This document shows positions 32,101 through 43,200 of a stretch of 64,000 nt of DNA, piece by piece. Each line of letters starts with the position of its first letter. Within the stretch, counting starts at the first letter, position 1. The notes beneath the pieces are model-generated. The model did not search any database, had not been told where the DNA came from, and saw only the letters and a program-made list of their open reading frames with translations. The translations under genes and the position numbers were made by a program. Origin of the DNA: Coccinella septempunctata (Eukaryota > Arthropoda > Insecta > Coleoptera > Coccinellidae); contig NC_058194.1 of the NCBI RefSeq assembly GCF_907165205.1, forward strand, positions 18,972,856-19,036,855, in the 5' to 3' direction.

Positions 32101-33003
32101 TCAGACGGCATGGTCGAACGAATGAATCGGACCATGGGAAAACATCTAGCAAAAGTAGTTTCTGATCACCAGCGGGATTGGGATGAATATTTACATCTAT
32201 TCACCATGGCATATAGATCTTCGGTTCAAGAATCTACCAAGGAAACTCCATCCAGTATAATGTTCGGCAGAGAAATAAGACTGCCTTGCGACTTAGAGTT
32301 TGGATGTAAGCCTGGAGAAGACGTAGCTGGGGAGGACTACGTTAGTAAATTAAGGAACAAGCTGGATTACATTCATGGCAAGGTGCGCAATCAAATGCAG
32401 CAAGCAAGTGACCGAATGAAAATGCGGTACGACATCAAGGCTATTGAAGGTGGATTCACCGCTGGAGATCTGGTGTGGCTACATAATCCACAAAGGAGGA
32501 AAGGTTTTTCACCAAAGCTGCAGAGGCAGTGGGAGGGACCGTATGAAGTAATCAAGAGGATAAATGATGTAGTTTACAGGATAAGGAAGCTCCCCAGAGG
32601 AAAACCAAAGGTTGTCCATTTCACCCGATTAGCCCCGTACGCGCAGGACAAAGAAGAAGTACGTCTTGTGGAAGCCCCGATGCAAGTTAGCAGCGATTAC
32701 CAGAAGTTTATGGATTGCTATGGTGAGACACGTGTTGCACGGTTCGGCGTTACACAGGAAGTACATCAAGATCTCTTTACCGTGTCTGAGGAATACTCTC
32801 TCGCTCATTGTGTAGCAAAGGACCTTCGTATGAGCAGAGGAATAGCAAGAGTATTCAGAAATAAATTTGGACGTCAGGAAGAACTATTGCGACAGCAGCC
32901 AATAATCGGACAAGCTTTGAAATTGAAGGCTGAAGGTCGGTTCATTTATTACCTATACTTCATTCAATTTTATTTTAGCAGTCGGTTGGCCATGGAAATT
33001 TGA
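29026..33003 (+). CDS. pol: Gypsy Pol polyprotein, interrupted in its C-terminal macro domain
   Basis: Open in the -1 frame relative to gag and overlapping it. In order: aspartic protease (LVDTGST, about residue 73), reverse transcriptase (YLDD, about 486), RNase H (DTDAS, about 634), integrase zinc-binding H-H-C-C (about 865-905), integrase catalytic D-D-E (IDIAGPF about 934, CDQG about 994, VERMNR about 1030) and a GPY/F module (about 1171). After that, instead of stopping, the protein continues into a macro domain N-terminal half (EEYSLAHCVAKDLRMSRGIA, then KFGRQEELLRQQP and LKAEGRFIYYL). From 32956 on the codons belong to an inserted transposon, with the stop at 33001-33003. The C-terminal half resumes at 36342. 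Translated by -1 frameshifting at 29095-29101 if the usual Gypsy logic holds. Confidence 0.93.
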   Translation: MLELQQKWAFQAKLSRIGKGVAAGKLKRVGDKGHKSTQAKNAPEVIIRGIMSKDLSSIVIPGKINDRNVKILVDTGSTKTIVRPEIAEGLEIRPVRIKLRTASGQEIPTYGSIVSTIELGNTSVNHEVLVAGITEEVILGLDLVKKLGRQLDLKSDVLRLGNEEIPFNDAEDKIYRIRLTEDITLPGRTEGIVTGRCDDVTRSGCVRVIEPSDDLTLAKGLLLGKTLVRVRDSIPIRLLNVNMFPVTLKKDTLIGRGVPVYHISGGISTAEVSKSQGNSEELVSLLTSKCQELDRYQLLEVRKLVQTFSDVFATDGKAGKTDVVQHKINTGDAQPIRQHPRRLPLAKREEAERIIEDMAREGVIEPSDSPWTSPVVLVKKKDGTTRFCVDYRQLNQATKKDSYPLPRIDDTLDTLSGSRWFSTLDLKSGYWQVGLDPKDKEKTAFSIGTCLWQFKVMLFGLCNAPATFERLMETILRGLSWKTCLVYLDDVIVVGKSFQDHLHNLSEVFQRLRDANLKLSPKKCNLFRTEVKYLGHVVSRGGVKVDPDKIKAVQEWPTPKDKSELRSFLGLCTYYRRFVSGFANVAKPLTKLTEDGQEYIWSDGCAEAFERLKKALVTAPVLSYARAEGKFVLDTDASNTAIGGVLSQVQDGQERVIGYFSKVLSKPERNYCVTRRELLAVIKSVEHFYKYLYGRKFLLRTDHAALKWLLSFKNPEGQVARWIERLQEYDFDTEHRVGTSHRNADALSRRPCPENCSHCSRLEEKIDLRRTTVIEDDWLPEEIQRAQEEDNDLKIILSWKKSGRRPTWEEVSRLSQNVKSYWAQWETLKIDGGLLKRCWENEDGTEQRLQMIVPKSRVTDILTRLHNGTSGGHFGITTTLEKVRQRFYWLNCKRDVKDWCRRCKVCAAANGPYGKGKAPMKQYNVGSPMERVAIDIAGPFPETDHGNKYILVAMDYFTKWVEAYGIPNQEASTVADKLVREFFCRFGIPLELHCDQGRNFESKLFQEVCSKLGIHKTRTTPLHPQSDGMVERMNRTMGKHLAKVVSDHQRDWDEYLHLFTMAYRSSVQESTKETPSSIMFGREIRLPCDLEFGCKPGEDVAGEDYVSKLRNKLDYIHGKVRNQMQQASDRMKMRYDIKAIEGGFTAGDLVWLHNPQRRKGFSPKLQRQWEGPYEVIKRINDVVYRIRKLPRGKPKVVHFTRLAPYAQDKEEVRLVEAPMQVSSDYQKFMDCYGETRVARFGVTQEVHQDLFTVSEEYSLAHCVAKDLRMSRGIARVFRNKFGRQEELLRQQPIIGQALKLKAEGRFIYYLYFIQFYFSSRLAMEI
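29095..29101 (+). promoter_or_regulatory. -1 ribosomal frameshift slippery site
   Basis: GGGAAAC, read G-GGA-AAC in the gag frame and followed at once by the gag stop TAA. It fits the X-XXY-YYZ rule and the heptamer is used by known retroviruses. Pol is in exactly the -1 frame and open across this point. A downstream pseudoknot was not assessed. Confidence 0.7.
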
Positions 33004-33820
33004 CACATTTCACTCTGTATAGTACGAAAATGTGGGGTTATGAAGCTTGTCAAAACATTTTTGGGTTTTAAATCAACGCTATGTTGCCCGTTCTACGTAA
33101 AAGTTTCTGTTATTAAGTATTTTATCACAATGTCCAATCTCTTCGGAAAATATGTGACGAACATAATTGAAGTTTATACAAACTGTTTGAAGGCATACCA
33201 AATCTAGTTGTTTGCATGGAAAATACACAAGATCAGTATAATATGCACTAGCTTGAGGAGAGTTAATGTTCGTTATCTTCTTTGGCTTACATCATTTGTA
33301 GATTTCAAAAATATTTACCCGAAAATGAAATGCATATGATGCAGTGGTTGGGAATGGGTATCTCCCGAAGGAATTAACAAACAATCACAAGAATGTTAAA
33401 TTCTTCAACAAAAATCATCTTGCATCAATATAAGTAAAAGGAATTGAAGGAAGTTTCAAGTTAAGATGCAACTTCACCGTTGAACAAAAATTTCACATGA
33501 ATAAACAAGTAACTGGGCAACTTGCGCGTATTTGTGGCTATTCATCCTAATACATTGATGTAATAATAATAATTAGGTATTTATTAGTACATTTACATTG
33601 TATAGGATAAGTCAGATGAAAAATAGAAAAATCCATTTTAGGGAACTTATTCTCCGATGACATTTATCGAAAATCCTGTAGTAAACTTTTCGCCTTAATT
33701 CACTCTAACATAAAATTCTCAAATGCCACCACTTTTTTGGCTCTCCCAATTGAAGGAAATTCTTTGTCATCCTCTTCATTCACAATCTTTCTGATTGTGG
33801 AAATATTCAGCTGAAATATA

Positions 33821-36011
33821 TACTTCATTCAACTTTATTTTAGCAGTCGGTTGGCCATGGAAATTTGACACATTTCACTCTGTATAGTACGAAAATGTGG
33901 GGTTATGAAGCTTGTCAAAACATTTTTGGGTTTTAAATCAACGCTATGTTGCCCGTTCTACGTAAAAGTTTCTGTTATTACGTATTTTATCACAGTGTCG
34001 AATCTCTTCGGAAAATATGTAACGAACATAATTGAAATTTATACAAACTGATTGAAGGCATACCACATCCAGTTATTTGCATGGAAAATACAAGAGATCA
34101 GTATAATATCATAATATACACTAGCTTGAGGAGAGTTAATGTTCGTTATCTTCTTTGGCTTACATCATTTGTAGATTTCAAAAATATTAACCCGAAGATG
34201 AAATGCATATGATGCAGTGGTTGGCAATGGGTATCTCCCGAAGGAATTAACAGATAATTACAAGAATGTTAAATTTTTCAATAAAAATCATCTTGCATCA
34301 ATATAAGTAAAAGGAGTTGAAGGAAGTTTCAAGTTAAGATGCAACTTCACCGTTGAACAAAAATTTCACATGAATAAACAGTAACAGGGCAACTTGCGCG
34401 TATTTGTGGCTATTCATCTTAATACATTGATGTAATTATAATATTTAGGTATTTATTAGTACCTTAAGACATTTACATTGTATAGGACAAGTCAAATGAA
34501 AAACAGAAAAATCCATTTTAGGGAACTCATTCTCCGATGACATTTATCGAAAATCCTGTAGTTAACTTATCGCATTAATTCACTCAAACATAAAATTCTG
34601 CATGAAATGTCACCACTTTTTTGGGTCTCCCAATAGAAGGAAATTCTTTGTCATCCTCTTCATTCACAATCTTTCTGATTGTGGAAATATTCAACTGAAA
34701 TATAAGTCGTTTAGATTCAGATGAAACATTATATAAATTCTCTTACCTTGAATATGTTCGCTACCGTCTGACGTATTGTGGATTTTAGAATATAACTATT
34801 TGAATGAGCTAAGATGTCCAAAACACTGGTGTGTGCACTTGTCACTTTTTGCATGCATCAACATTTCAGAAAATCGGGGATATGGGATCAGTTTCGTGGC
34901 GGCGCCACCATGTCATTTGCTTCGGTCTATCCTTTTTCTACCAAAGGAAGTCCAATGATACTTTCTCGTTTTATTTTGTTTTGCGTTGATATCGAACATC
35001 GATCAACGAATTCAAAATCTGAACTGGCCCATTTTGTCAGCTGTTAAGGAATATTTGTCACTGTTTAATTTTCGTTGCAAAAACAAATCTGTCAATATTT
35101 CAACACTATCGAATAAGGGTTCGAAGGAGTATTTACTATTCTTGTTCAAGATAATTTCCGTTTCACAGATTGAATTAATGAGGGGGGGTAATTCAATATG
35201 ATTTTAATAAAACACAGTTGATTGGTCAAATGTCCAATATATTCAGTTGACGGAAAGGGAATTTTCATTATATCTACTCATAAAGAATATTTGAAGAACA
35301 TACTAGAATAGATTTATGTATTTCTGTTTCTCAATACATGCCCACAATTCACATTAGGTATTTCCAATACAGTTTTTTTGAAATATTGCTGAAGTTGCCA
35401 TAAAACTTAGCTATATCCATCCCGAATGTTCGTTCGTCTGATTTGGTTCTGCCTCAAATTCCAACAACACCGAATTCTTAGCTGTAGTTCTTGATTCTCC
35501 ATACAGAAAACTGAACTTACTCAACGACATGTTGAATAAATGAATGTTCTACACCCCTTTCTCGAAACTAATACATTTTCACACACACAATAATCGCTTA
35601 TAAATACAACATATTCGTAAGTCGTAGGAAAGTATTCAAATTTTTTTCTAATATCAATTGACAATGCTCTGTCAAATTCTAAGCAGCGCTACCTACAGTG
35701 GGAAAAACGAAACTGATCCCATATCCCCATGAAATTAAAAACAAAATCGAATCAGTGAATACACCAGAGTTTTAGACATCTTAGAATGAGCGGACCTGAA
35801 TTTTAAATAGCACTTCCTGAAACCCTGTCTCTTTTTTCAATCACTCTCGGCATTTTCGAATTTTCGTAATAAAAATTGATATTAGTTGTGGCAACGGCGT
35901 TATGACATTAACGACATTTCATGAGTGCCAACCTAACTTCGTTCTAGTTTCAAAAACTTGAGAAAATTATTTCATGGCCAACCGACTGCTAAAATAAATT
36001 TGAATGAAGTA
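33821..36011. mobile_element. Same transposon family, inner nested copy
   Basis: A second copy of the surrounding element inserted into it at a TA (33819-33820 and 36012-36013), with perfect TACTTCATTC...GAATGAAGTA ends. It aligns with the outer copy over 32956-33820 and 36012-36339 with scattered differences and small indels. It in turn carries the insertion 34809-35784. Confidence 0.85.
34809..35784. mobile_element. 976-bp inverted-repeat element with 6-bp flanking repeat
   Basis: TIRs of about 24 bp start CTAAGATGTCCAAAAC and end with the inverse GTTTTAGACATCTTAG. The flanking AATGAG occurs on both sides (34803-34808, 35785-35790), and the outer copy shows the empty site with a single AATGAG at about 36122. 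A subterminal inverted pair (GGGATATGGGATCAGTTTCG and its inverse near 35708-35728) adds a second stem. A 6-bp duplication is unusual; no transposase is encoded. Confidence 0.8.
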
Positions 36012-36341
36012 TAAGTCGTATAGATTCAGAGGAAACATTATATAAATTCTCTTACATTTTGAATATATTCGCTACCGTCTGACGTATTAGGGTTTTAGAA
36101 TGTCAGGGTATAACTATTTGAATGAGCGCACCTGAATTCTAAATAGCACTTCCTGAAACCCTGTCCCTTTTTTCAATCACTTTCGACATGTTCGTAATAA
36201 AAATTGATATTAGTTGTGGCAACGGCGTTATGACATTAACGACATTTCATGAGTGCCAACCTTACTCCGTTCTAGTTACAAAAACTTGAGAAAATTATTT
36301 CATGGCCAACCGACTGCTAAAATAAATTTGAATGCAGTATA

Positions 36342-36881
36342 GTCACCAAGCAACATTCCTATCAGAAGCCAACCTATCAGAATCTATGGACGGCACTGCA
36401 TAGCTTGAAAGAAGACCTTCAACGCTTTGGAGTTAGGAAATTAGCTGTTCCCAAGCTCGGTTGTGGATTGGACCAGCTGAATTGGCGAGTTGTGCGAAGC
36501 ATGCTGGAGGTGGTATTTCAGGGGACTGGTATACGGATCCTGGTGTGCAGTTTCAACCCAAAGCAGGCCAGGGAGCCTGGAAAAACTGTGGAGTGCTACT
36601 TCCATCAGAATGGCTACTGTAGGAATGGTGATGACTGCAAGTTTCGCCACGGTCCTCGGAGAAATTCACTAAATCTTTTCTGGGACAGAACAGGCTTAAG
36701 GAGGGGACAGTGTAACCAGTCCGGCCCTTGCGGTCGGACCTTTCGAGAACCAGGGCGGTCGCTTCCTTCTGGAAGAATCGCGAAAGGTTCGCGAAGGTAC
36801 CTGAATGTTTCCGGCGCCTATATAAGCCCAGCGGAGGAGCAGGTAGGCAAGTACAAGTACAGTAATAGTGCAAGCGACTAG
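36342..36881 (+). CDS. Macro domain C-terminal half plus CCCH zinc finger (Gypsy pol tail)
   Basis: It opens with VTKQHSYQKPTYQNLWTALH and then LAVPKLGCGLDQLNW. These are strongly reminiscent of human OARD1, a macro-domain enzyme that removes ADP-ribose or O-acetyl-ADP-ribose; the GCGLDxLxW loop is part of the ligand pocket. A CCCH zinc finger (C-x7-C-x5-C-x3-H, CYFHQNGYCRNGDDCKFRH, about 36592-36650) follows, a type that usually binds RNA. The frame runs into the 3' LTR and stops at 36879-36881. It belongs to the element because it sits before the polypurine tract and is in frame with pol across the inserted transposon. Function within the retroelement is unknown. Confidence 0.85.
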   Translation, partial: VTKQHSYQKPTYQNLWTALHSLKEDLQRFGVRKLAVPKLGCGLDQLNWRVVRSMLEVVFQGTGIRILVCSFNPKQAREPGKTVECYFHQNGYCRNGDDCKFRHGPRRNSLNLFWDRTGLRRGQCNQSGPCGRTFREPGRSLPSGRIAKGSRRYLNVSGAYISPAEEQVGKYKYSNSASD

Positions 36882-37006
36882 TGGAAATAAACAAGAGTGG
36901 AAATAAATAGTAGTGTAATAGTTAGTTTGTGAGTTATATGTGTATTAAGTGTAAATAAATAATTTTAATCAGTCGGACGTTTTAATCAAGCGAAGAAAAC
37001 GTTACA
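36711..37006 (+). repeat. Gypsy 3' LTR
   Basis: Same 296 bp as the 5' LTR, preceded by the polypurine tract and followed by the CTAT duplication. The pol tail frame stops inside it at 36881. Confidence 0.95.
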
Positions 37007-37201
37007 CTATTATGAAAAGGATTTTCAATCTCGCTCGATTGGAAAAGATCGATAGGAATATGATAGTAGATTATCGAAAATTTCCTCTTAATGATTGATT
37101 GCAATTGAAAAAATGTCATTGATACATACCTATTCATTGTAGCGGTATATAAGTAAGAGTGAATTAATTGTGATTGTATATGTGCAACTAAAATTTTAAA
37201 C

Positions 37202-40200
37202 ATGAGAGTTATTGTAACCTTGGCCTTATGCTGTTTTTTCCTATTCCTACAAGTACAATCTAAGAAGCTGAAAATATGTATCCCAACCAAAAAGAAATTG
37301 AGTGACTTAGGAGGAGGTAAGTTTTCCATTTAGGTGACTGTATAATTTAGTGTTTTTGTTTCATCAGGAAAATTATTTTTCATGATGGGAATATAAAAAA
37401 AATGTAATATTCTGATTTCAACATATCATAAAAACAATGGAAAATGTGTGCCATTCAAACAAAAAACAGATCTTTCATCAAATTCTTTCCCACTTTTCAA
37501 ATTTCTATTTGAATTTATTTTATCTCATATACCGCGTGATATTTCTTCCCTGAAAAGTATTATTGAAATTTCCAATACGGGCCTGCAATTTTTTCTATAT
37601 TTTTTTTCTTGTACTGACGATGAATGCCTTTAGGGACAAGCTTGTGAAATATAAGCGAAAAATTTACCATATTAACGAAGGTATGGGAGTTTATAGATTA
37701 AGCATTTAGCTATATATGTGAAACGAATACCCTTATGGGACATTTGAAACCCAAATTCTCATTCAGTTTGAGGTCCTCTATCTCCACTTAGCCGTTGTCC
37801 CTTACGTCACCATTCATCCTGTATACAGGGTGGGCCATCCATAACTTTCCACCCCGAATTTTGAGCTTTGGGATGAATAATGAAAAAACGCTCGGACAGG
37901 TCAAATTTTTTTGAAAGGTTGACAAAGAAGGGTGTTCAAATGAGTTTGATATCACCACAACTCTAGCTGCAACCCCTAACAGCTCTTATTTTTGAATAGG
38001 GAAAAGGGGACGAGCAGCACCTTGTTGGAAGGGCAATTCAATTTACTGCATAAGTGTATGTTTTTTTTAATCGCTTTATTATTAAACAGAGTGACTCAGT
38101 ATTCCATCAATAACTTTCACACGTCGAATTTGGATCTTTGAGATGCAAAAAAATGAATTCGATATCACTTTCCCTCTAGCCGCTATCACTTAGAGCAATT
38201 TATTTTTGAATTGAGATAATAGGTCGAGTAGCTTTGTTGAAAAGGTAATTATGGTAATTATGCTGTTAGGGTAGCGGCTAGAGGGGTAGTGATATCGATT
38301 TCATTTTTTGACCGGTCCGAGCGTTTTTTCCTTCTCAAAGATCCAAATTCGGCGTGTGAAAGTTATTGATGAAATACTGAGTCACTCTGTATAATAATAA
38401 ACCGATGAAAAAAAAATACACTCATGCAGGAAATTGAATTGCCTTTCCGAAATTGGCCTTTCCAACAAGGTGCTGCTCGACCCCTTTTCCCTATTAAAAA
38501 ATGAGAGCTGTTATGGGTTGCGGCTAGAGAGGTAGTGATATCAATCTCATTTGAACACCCTTATTTGTCCCCTTTCAACACCCTTATTTGTCCCCTTTCA
38601 ACAAAATTTGAGCGTTTTTTCGTTTTACCATCCCTAAGCTCATAATTCGGGGTGGAAAGTTATGGATATCCAAGCATGAGATATTGAGTTGACCGATAAA
38701 TTTCCTAAAAAAAAAGGGATGATAAATTAATCTGGATTCTAAGTAAGCTATGTTTCAATCTCGACTTCGCTAAGAAGACCCATTATTGACTTCTTTTTCC
38801 CGATATTGAAATCTGTTAATCTGGATTCATTTCAGAGCATATATCATTTGAGAAAACTCTGGCTAAATTGAGAGAAGAGAAAGATGAAGTTAATATTACT
38901 GGAACATTTCCAATACATTTGGATCTACCGGATGCAATAAGGTGAGTTTTCCATGTTTTTTTCCTCCCAATTTTAAAACAATGATAAAACATCGTCTATA
39001 AAAATGCTTCGGCGAAAGTGAAAGTAAGTTATTACATAGTCCGGGAGGCAGGGGCTTTTTTTTCAAGGAATTTCATCCCGGCTGAATTTAATACTGTAGG
39101 TTGTAGTCACATTGCAAATGACGAAACCGACCGTCAGCTTCAATACCATCGGTGGGTGCGGGCGTGGGAGGCGGCGGAACTTAGGAAAAAATGCAAAATT
39201 TCAAGTGATTTTATCCCGGCTGAAATTTTTTATATGTAATATTAATGTTAAATAGAAACAAAATAGTGAAGTCAGCCGATAGGCGGAGGGTGGAAAATAC
39301 GTCAGTCGAGCGCGTGAACAGGGGAAAAAAATTGGAAAATCAAGTGATTTCATCCCGAATGAAAACACCTCCATATGATTCCTTACATATATGGAAATAT
39401 AAAAATGACCGTCAGCTGCGTGTCTAGCGGGGGAAAGACCGTCAGTCAGATCATTGAAAATTCCGCGCGCCGTATAAATGCATGAGCGCGCTCATATATT
39501 TTTGCTCTGACTGACGGTCTTTCCCCCGCTTGACACGCAGCTGACGGTCATTTTTATATTTCCATATATGTAAGAAATCATATGGAGGTGTTTTCATTCG
39601 GGATTAAATCACTTGACTTTCAAATTTTTTCCCTAGTTCACGTGCTCGACTGACGTATTTTACATCCTCCGCCGATCGGCTGACTTCACTATCATGTTTC
39701 TGATTAACATCAATATTACATATAGAAAATTTCAGCCCTGATAAAATCACTTGAAATTTTGCATTTTTTCCCAAGTTCCGCCGTCTCCCACGCCCGCACC
39801 CACCACATTTATTTTCAAAGAAGCGCTCGTTGAATTTTCAATGGACGATTGGTTAAATGATCACATGGCATCGTGGATTGGGAATAAAACAGTTTTCGTA
39901 CACTATATGGAATGCCACAAATATGAAGTTGAACAAGGTAAAATTCAACGATCATCGGATCCATTGTTAACGTGTCCAGGTAACGAAGAAGCAGAGATGG
40001 TTTTCCATGTCTGTCACTTGAAATCTGATGTTCATGTAACAATGCGATGTTCTGATACAGATATATTGATCATTATATTGGGAAATATGAATTTCATCGA
40101 GAAGAACGTCCAAATCTCGATGCATGTTGGACCGGCAATATTCAGACATTCATTGATGTCATCAAATTGTTTGCATCATCGGGTCCAAATTTGTGCTCTG

Positions 40201-43200
40201 TATTGCCAGGATTTCATGCCTTCAGTGGATACAATTTCAACTCAGCATTTTACCGTAAAGGCAAAAAAACGTTTGAAATTCTCCGGAAGTTTCCAACGTA
40301 CATCCAAGCAGTGAGTGACTTTTCACAAATTCCCAATTGTAACCTCGATCAATTGTTCACATACTTGGAATGCTATTTTTGTAGAATATATGGATTTACA
40401 GAATTTGATGATATTAACACTGCTCATGTGTTAACATTCAATAGAGCATACGGCAGTTAAGATGATTGAAATCCACTTAACTTGGAAAAAAAAATTGACG
40501 GATTGTTATTCCCGCCCTCTAAGGCTGAACTGAACCAACATTGCTTTCGAACGGCATACATCGTCCACCTTTGGAGCCAAGCACATTTACCTGTACCTAC
40601 CGATTTATTTGAATGTTGATTATGTTGATAACGAATTTTTAAAAATATGAATGATTAATTGCATATGTGCAATAAGATCTATACTATCACTTGGACACAG
40701 AGAATCGTCTCGGGGTCACTTTAGAAAAAACAACATTCTGACAGTTTATGGTCCCTACATATATAGACTACTTCTATTTCTCCACAAGCACCAGTATTAC
40801 TTTGAGGAGTGTAAGAATGGTAATAACACAAGAAGAACTGAACCCTACTTTTATCCCATACACTCCTCAACTTTAAGGGAGAAAAATGTCCATTATGTAG
40901 CGATGAAATTATTCAATGGCTTACCAAGAAATTTGCAAGGCATCGATCAGTTTGACCTTTTTCGGAGAAGGATTCACAGTTACAGCTACATACTTCAGTG
41001 TTAACCTTATAACTTGGAAGAATTTAGAGAATTTTGTAAAAAAAAAATTGCTCCTGAGATATATTTTTTTGTTGTTGATTTGACATGTTTCTATTTTATT
41101 TTGACATATCTGTGACAAGTAAATTAATTGTAGAAATGGAATAAATATACTATACTATAATTAAGTATGTTATATGATGTTGCTGCTTTACCTACATGTA
41201 TCATGGGTTAATCGTAACAAACCCATTTGATATTGATCGAAATCATAGTTTCAATAAATATAAATGTTAAAATATCCGTAGGCTTTATTAACTTATGAGA
41301 AAAAAGACATCAGTCAGACCATTGAAAATTCCGCGCGCCGTATAAATGCATGGACGCGCTCATACATTTTTGCTCTGACTGATGGTCTTTCCCCCGCTAG
41401 ACATGCAGCTGACGGTCATTTTTATATTTCCATATATGTAAGAAATCATATGGAGTTACATGAACATCAGATTTCAAGTGACAGACATGGAAAACCATCT
41501 CTGCTTCTTCGTGACCTGGACACGTTAACAATGGATCCGATGATCGTTGAATTTTGTTCAACTTCATATTTGTGGCATATAGTTTACGAAAACTGTTTTA
41601 TTCCCAATCTACGATGCCATGTGATCATTTAACCAATCGTCCATTAAAAATTCAACGAGTGCTTCTTTGAAAATAAGTGTGGTGGGTGCGGGCGTGGGAG
41701 ATGGCGGAACTTGGGAAAAAATGCAAAATTTCAAGTGATTTTATCAGGGCTGAAATTTTCTATATGTAATATTGATATTAATCAGAAACATAGTCAGCCG
41801 ATCGGCGGAGGGTGTAAAATACGTCAGTCGAGCACGTGAACTTGGGGAAAAAATTTGAGAGTCAAGTGATTTCATCCCGAATGAAAACACCTCCATATGA
41901 TTTCTTACATACAGGGTGTGGCGTAATGAATGGATAATATTGAGCCAGGAGGTAGAGGACTCTATGGCGGTTCAGAAAAATATATTTTACGTTTAGTAAA
42001 AGTGCCTTAGTTTTCGAGATATTGGAGATTTTCGAAAATTCAAGAGAATTACACCCTTCGCCACTCTTTTTGCAGGCAAGACTCCAAATGAAGGAATTTT
42101 TTCAAACTGTTTTTTGGATAGTATTCCTGGATAGATGATCTATCGAATGTAATTCATTATTTTTGAGGGGCATGAATAGTTCTTCATGAAAAAAAGATCT
42201 AACTCAACTTTTCCGTTTTGCTAATTTTTTTTCATAAGTTCAAACTAGCGCGGTGTAAAAAATAATATGGTTACCTAAGAGCCAATGCAAGAAAAAACAT
42301 GCCAGTTTCATTGAGATTCCGAAATGGTATAACTCTCTGTATTCTCAGCATTTGATACAAAATAAATTCCTATTGCAATCAGTTGAGGCCTAGTTTAATG
42401 TAAACAGTGTTTCTAAAATTTTTAGCATCTAAAATGAGAAATGCAAGCAGAATGAAGCAATCGTCTATAAGAAGGTATAGAGCATTTACTGAAGCTCATA
42501 ATGGCCTCTTAGAGATTCTTTTGTGATATTTAATTCAATGAAACGATACTCATTTTGAAATTGTTGATATCTATGCAATAAAGCTATGATTTATTAGAAA
42601 GTGTAGACTATAGAGTATGTATCAGAACTCATGGTGGTCAATTTAAGCATCATTCGTGATTTGTGAAACTTTATTCAATGAAACGATATTTTAAAATTGT
42701 TATTTTTTTCTCGTTTTCTTTTATTATTGAACCCCAACGTTGTGAAATCAATATTTTCAAGTTATGCATTAAATTTCAGCATTTTTGTAACAACGGTTTT
42801 GATTCAATGTAATAAAAATTTACTAATTTTCAGCTTTTTTTCTTAATTACAAAAGTGCTAAAATTCACTTCGTTACTTGAAATTCGCTTAACAACTATTA
42901 ACTTTATAACTATAGGGCTTAATAATGAAAGAATACGAGGGAAAAAAACAATTTTAAAATATTGTTTAATTGAATCGAGTTTTACAAAAGTGTTCAAAGT
43001 GTGCATCAGGAGATGTACTAGATGCTCTACAACTTCTTATGAATAATTGCTTTATTCTGCTTGCAAGTCTCATTTCAGTTGCTAAAAATTACAGAAAAAG
43101 GCTTACGTCAAACTCTGCCTTGACTCATTGTAATAGAAATTTATTTTGTATTTAATGCTGAAAATAGAGTGAGTTATACCATTTCAGAATCTCAGTGAAA

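Larger units (their letters stand above)
32956..36339. mobile_element. TA-flanked inverted-repeat transposon (outer copy)
   Basis: Begins TACTTCATTCAATTTTATTT and ends with the inverse (AAATAAATTTGAATGCAGTA). TIRs are about 40 bp and include GCAGTCGGTTGGCCATG. The TA target duplication lies at 32954-32955 and 36340-36341, which fits Tc1/mariner-like insertion. About 1.2 kb is its own sequence; the rest is a nested copy (33821-36011). No transposase is visible, so it is non-autonomous. It separates two halves of the Gypsy macro domain, which are in one frame when the insert plus one TA is skipped. Confidence 0.85.
27192..37006 (+). mobile_element. Gypsy-type LTR retrotransposon with macro-domain extension
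   Basis: A 9,815-bp element bounded by 296-bp LTRs (27192-27487 and 36711-37006) that look identical base for base. They begin TGTAAC and end GTTACA. The 4-bp target duplication CTAT lies at 27188-27191 and 37007-37010, and the empty site with one CTAT is in unit 2 at about 53390. A primer-binding-site-like TGGTGTCAAGTGTGCGG follows the 5' LTR by one base; a polypurine tract (AAGGAGGGGACAG) abuts the 3' LTR. Order: gag, then protease-RT-RNaseH-integrase (Ty3/Gypsy order), then a macro domain and CCCH finger, with no envelope-like gene. Two insertions disrupt it: 27615-27906 in the start of gag and 32956-36339 in the macro domain. Confidence 0.96.
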
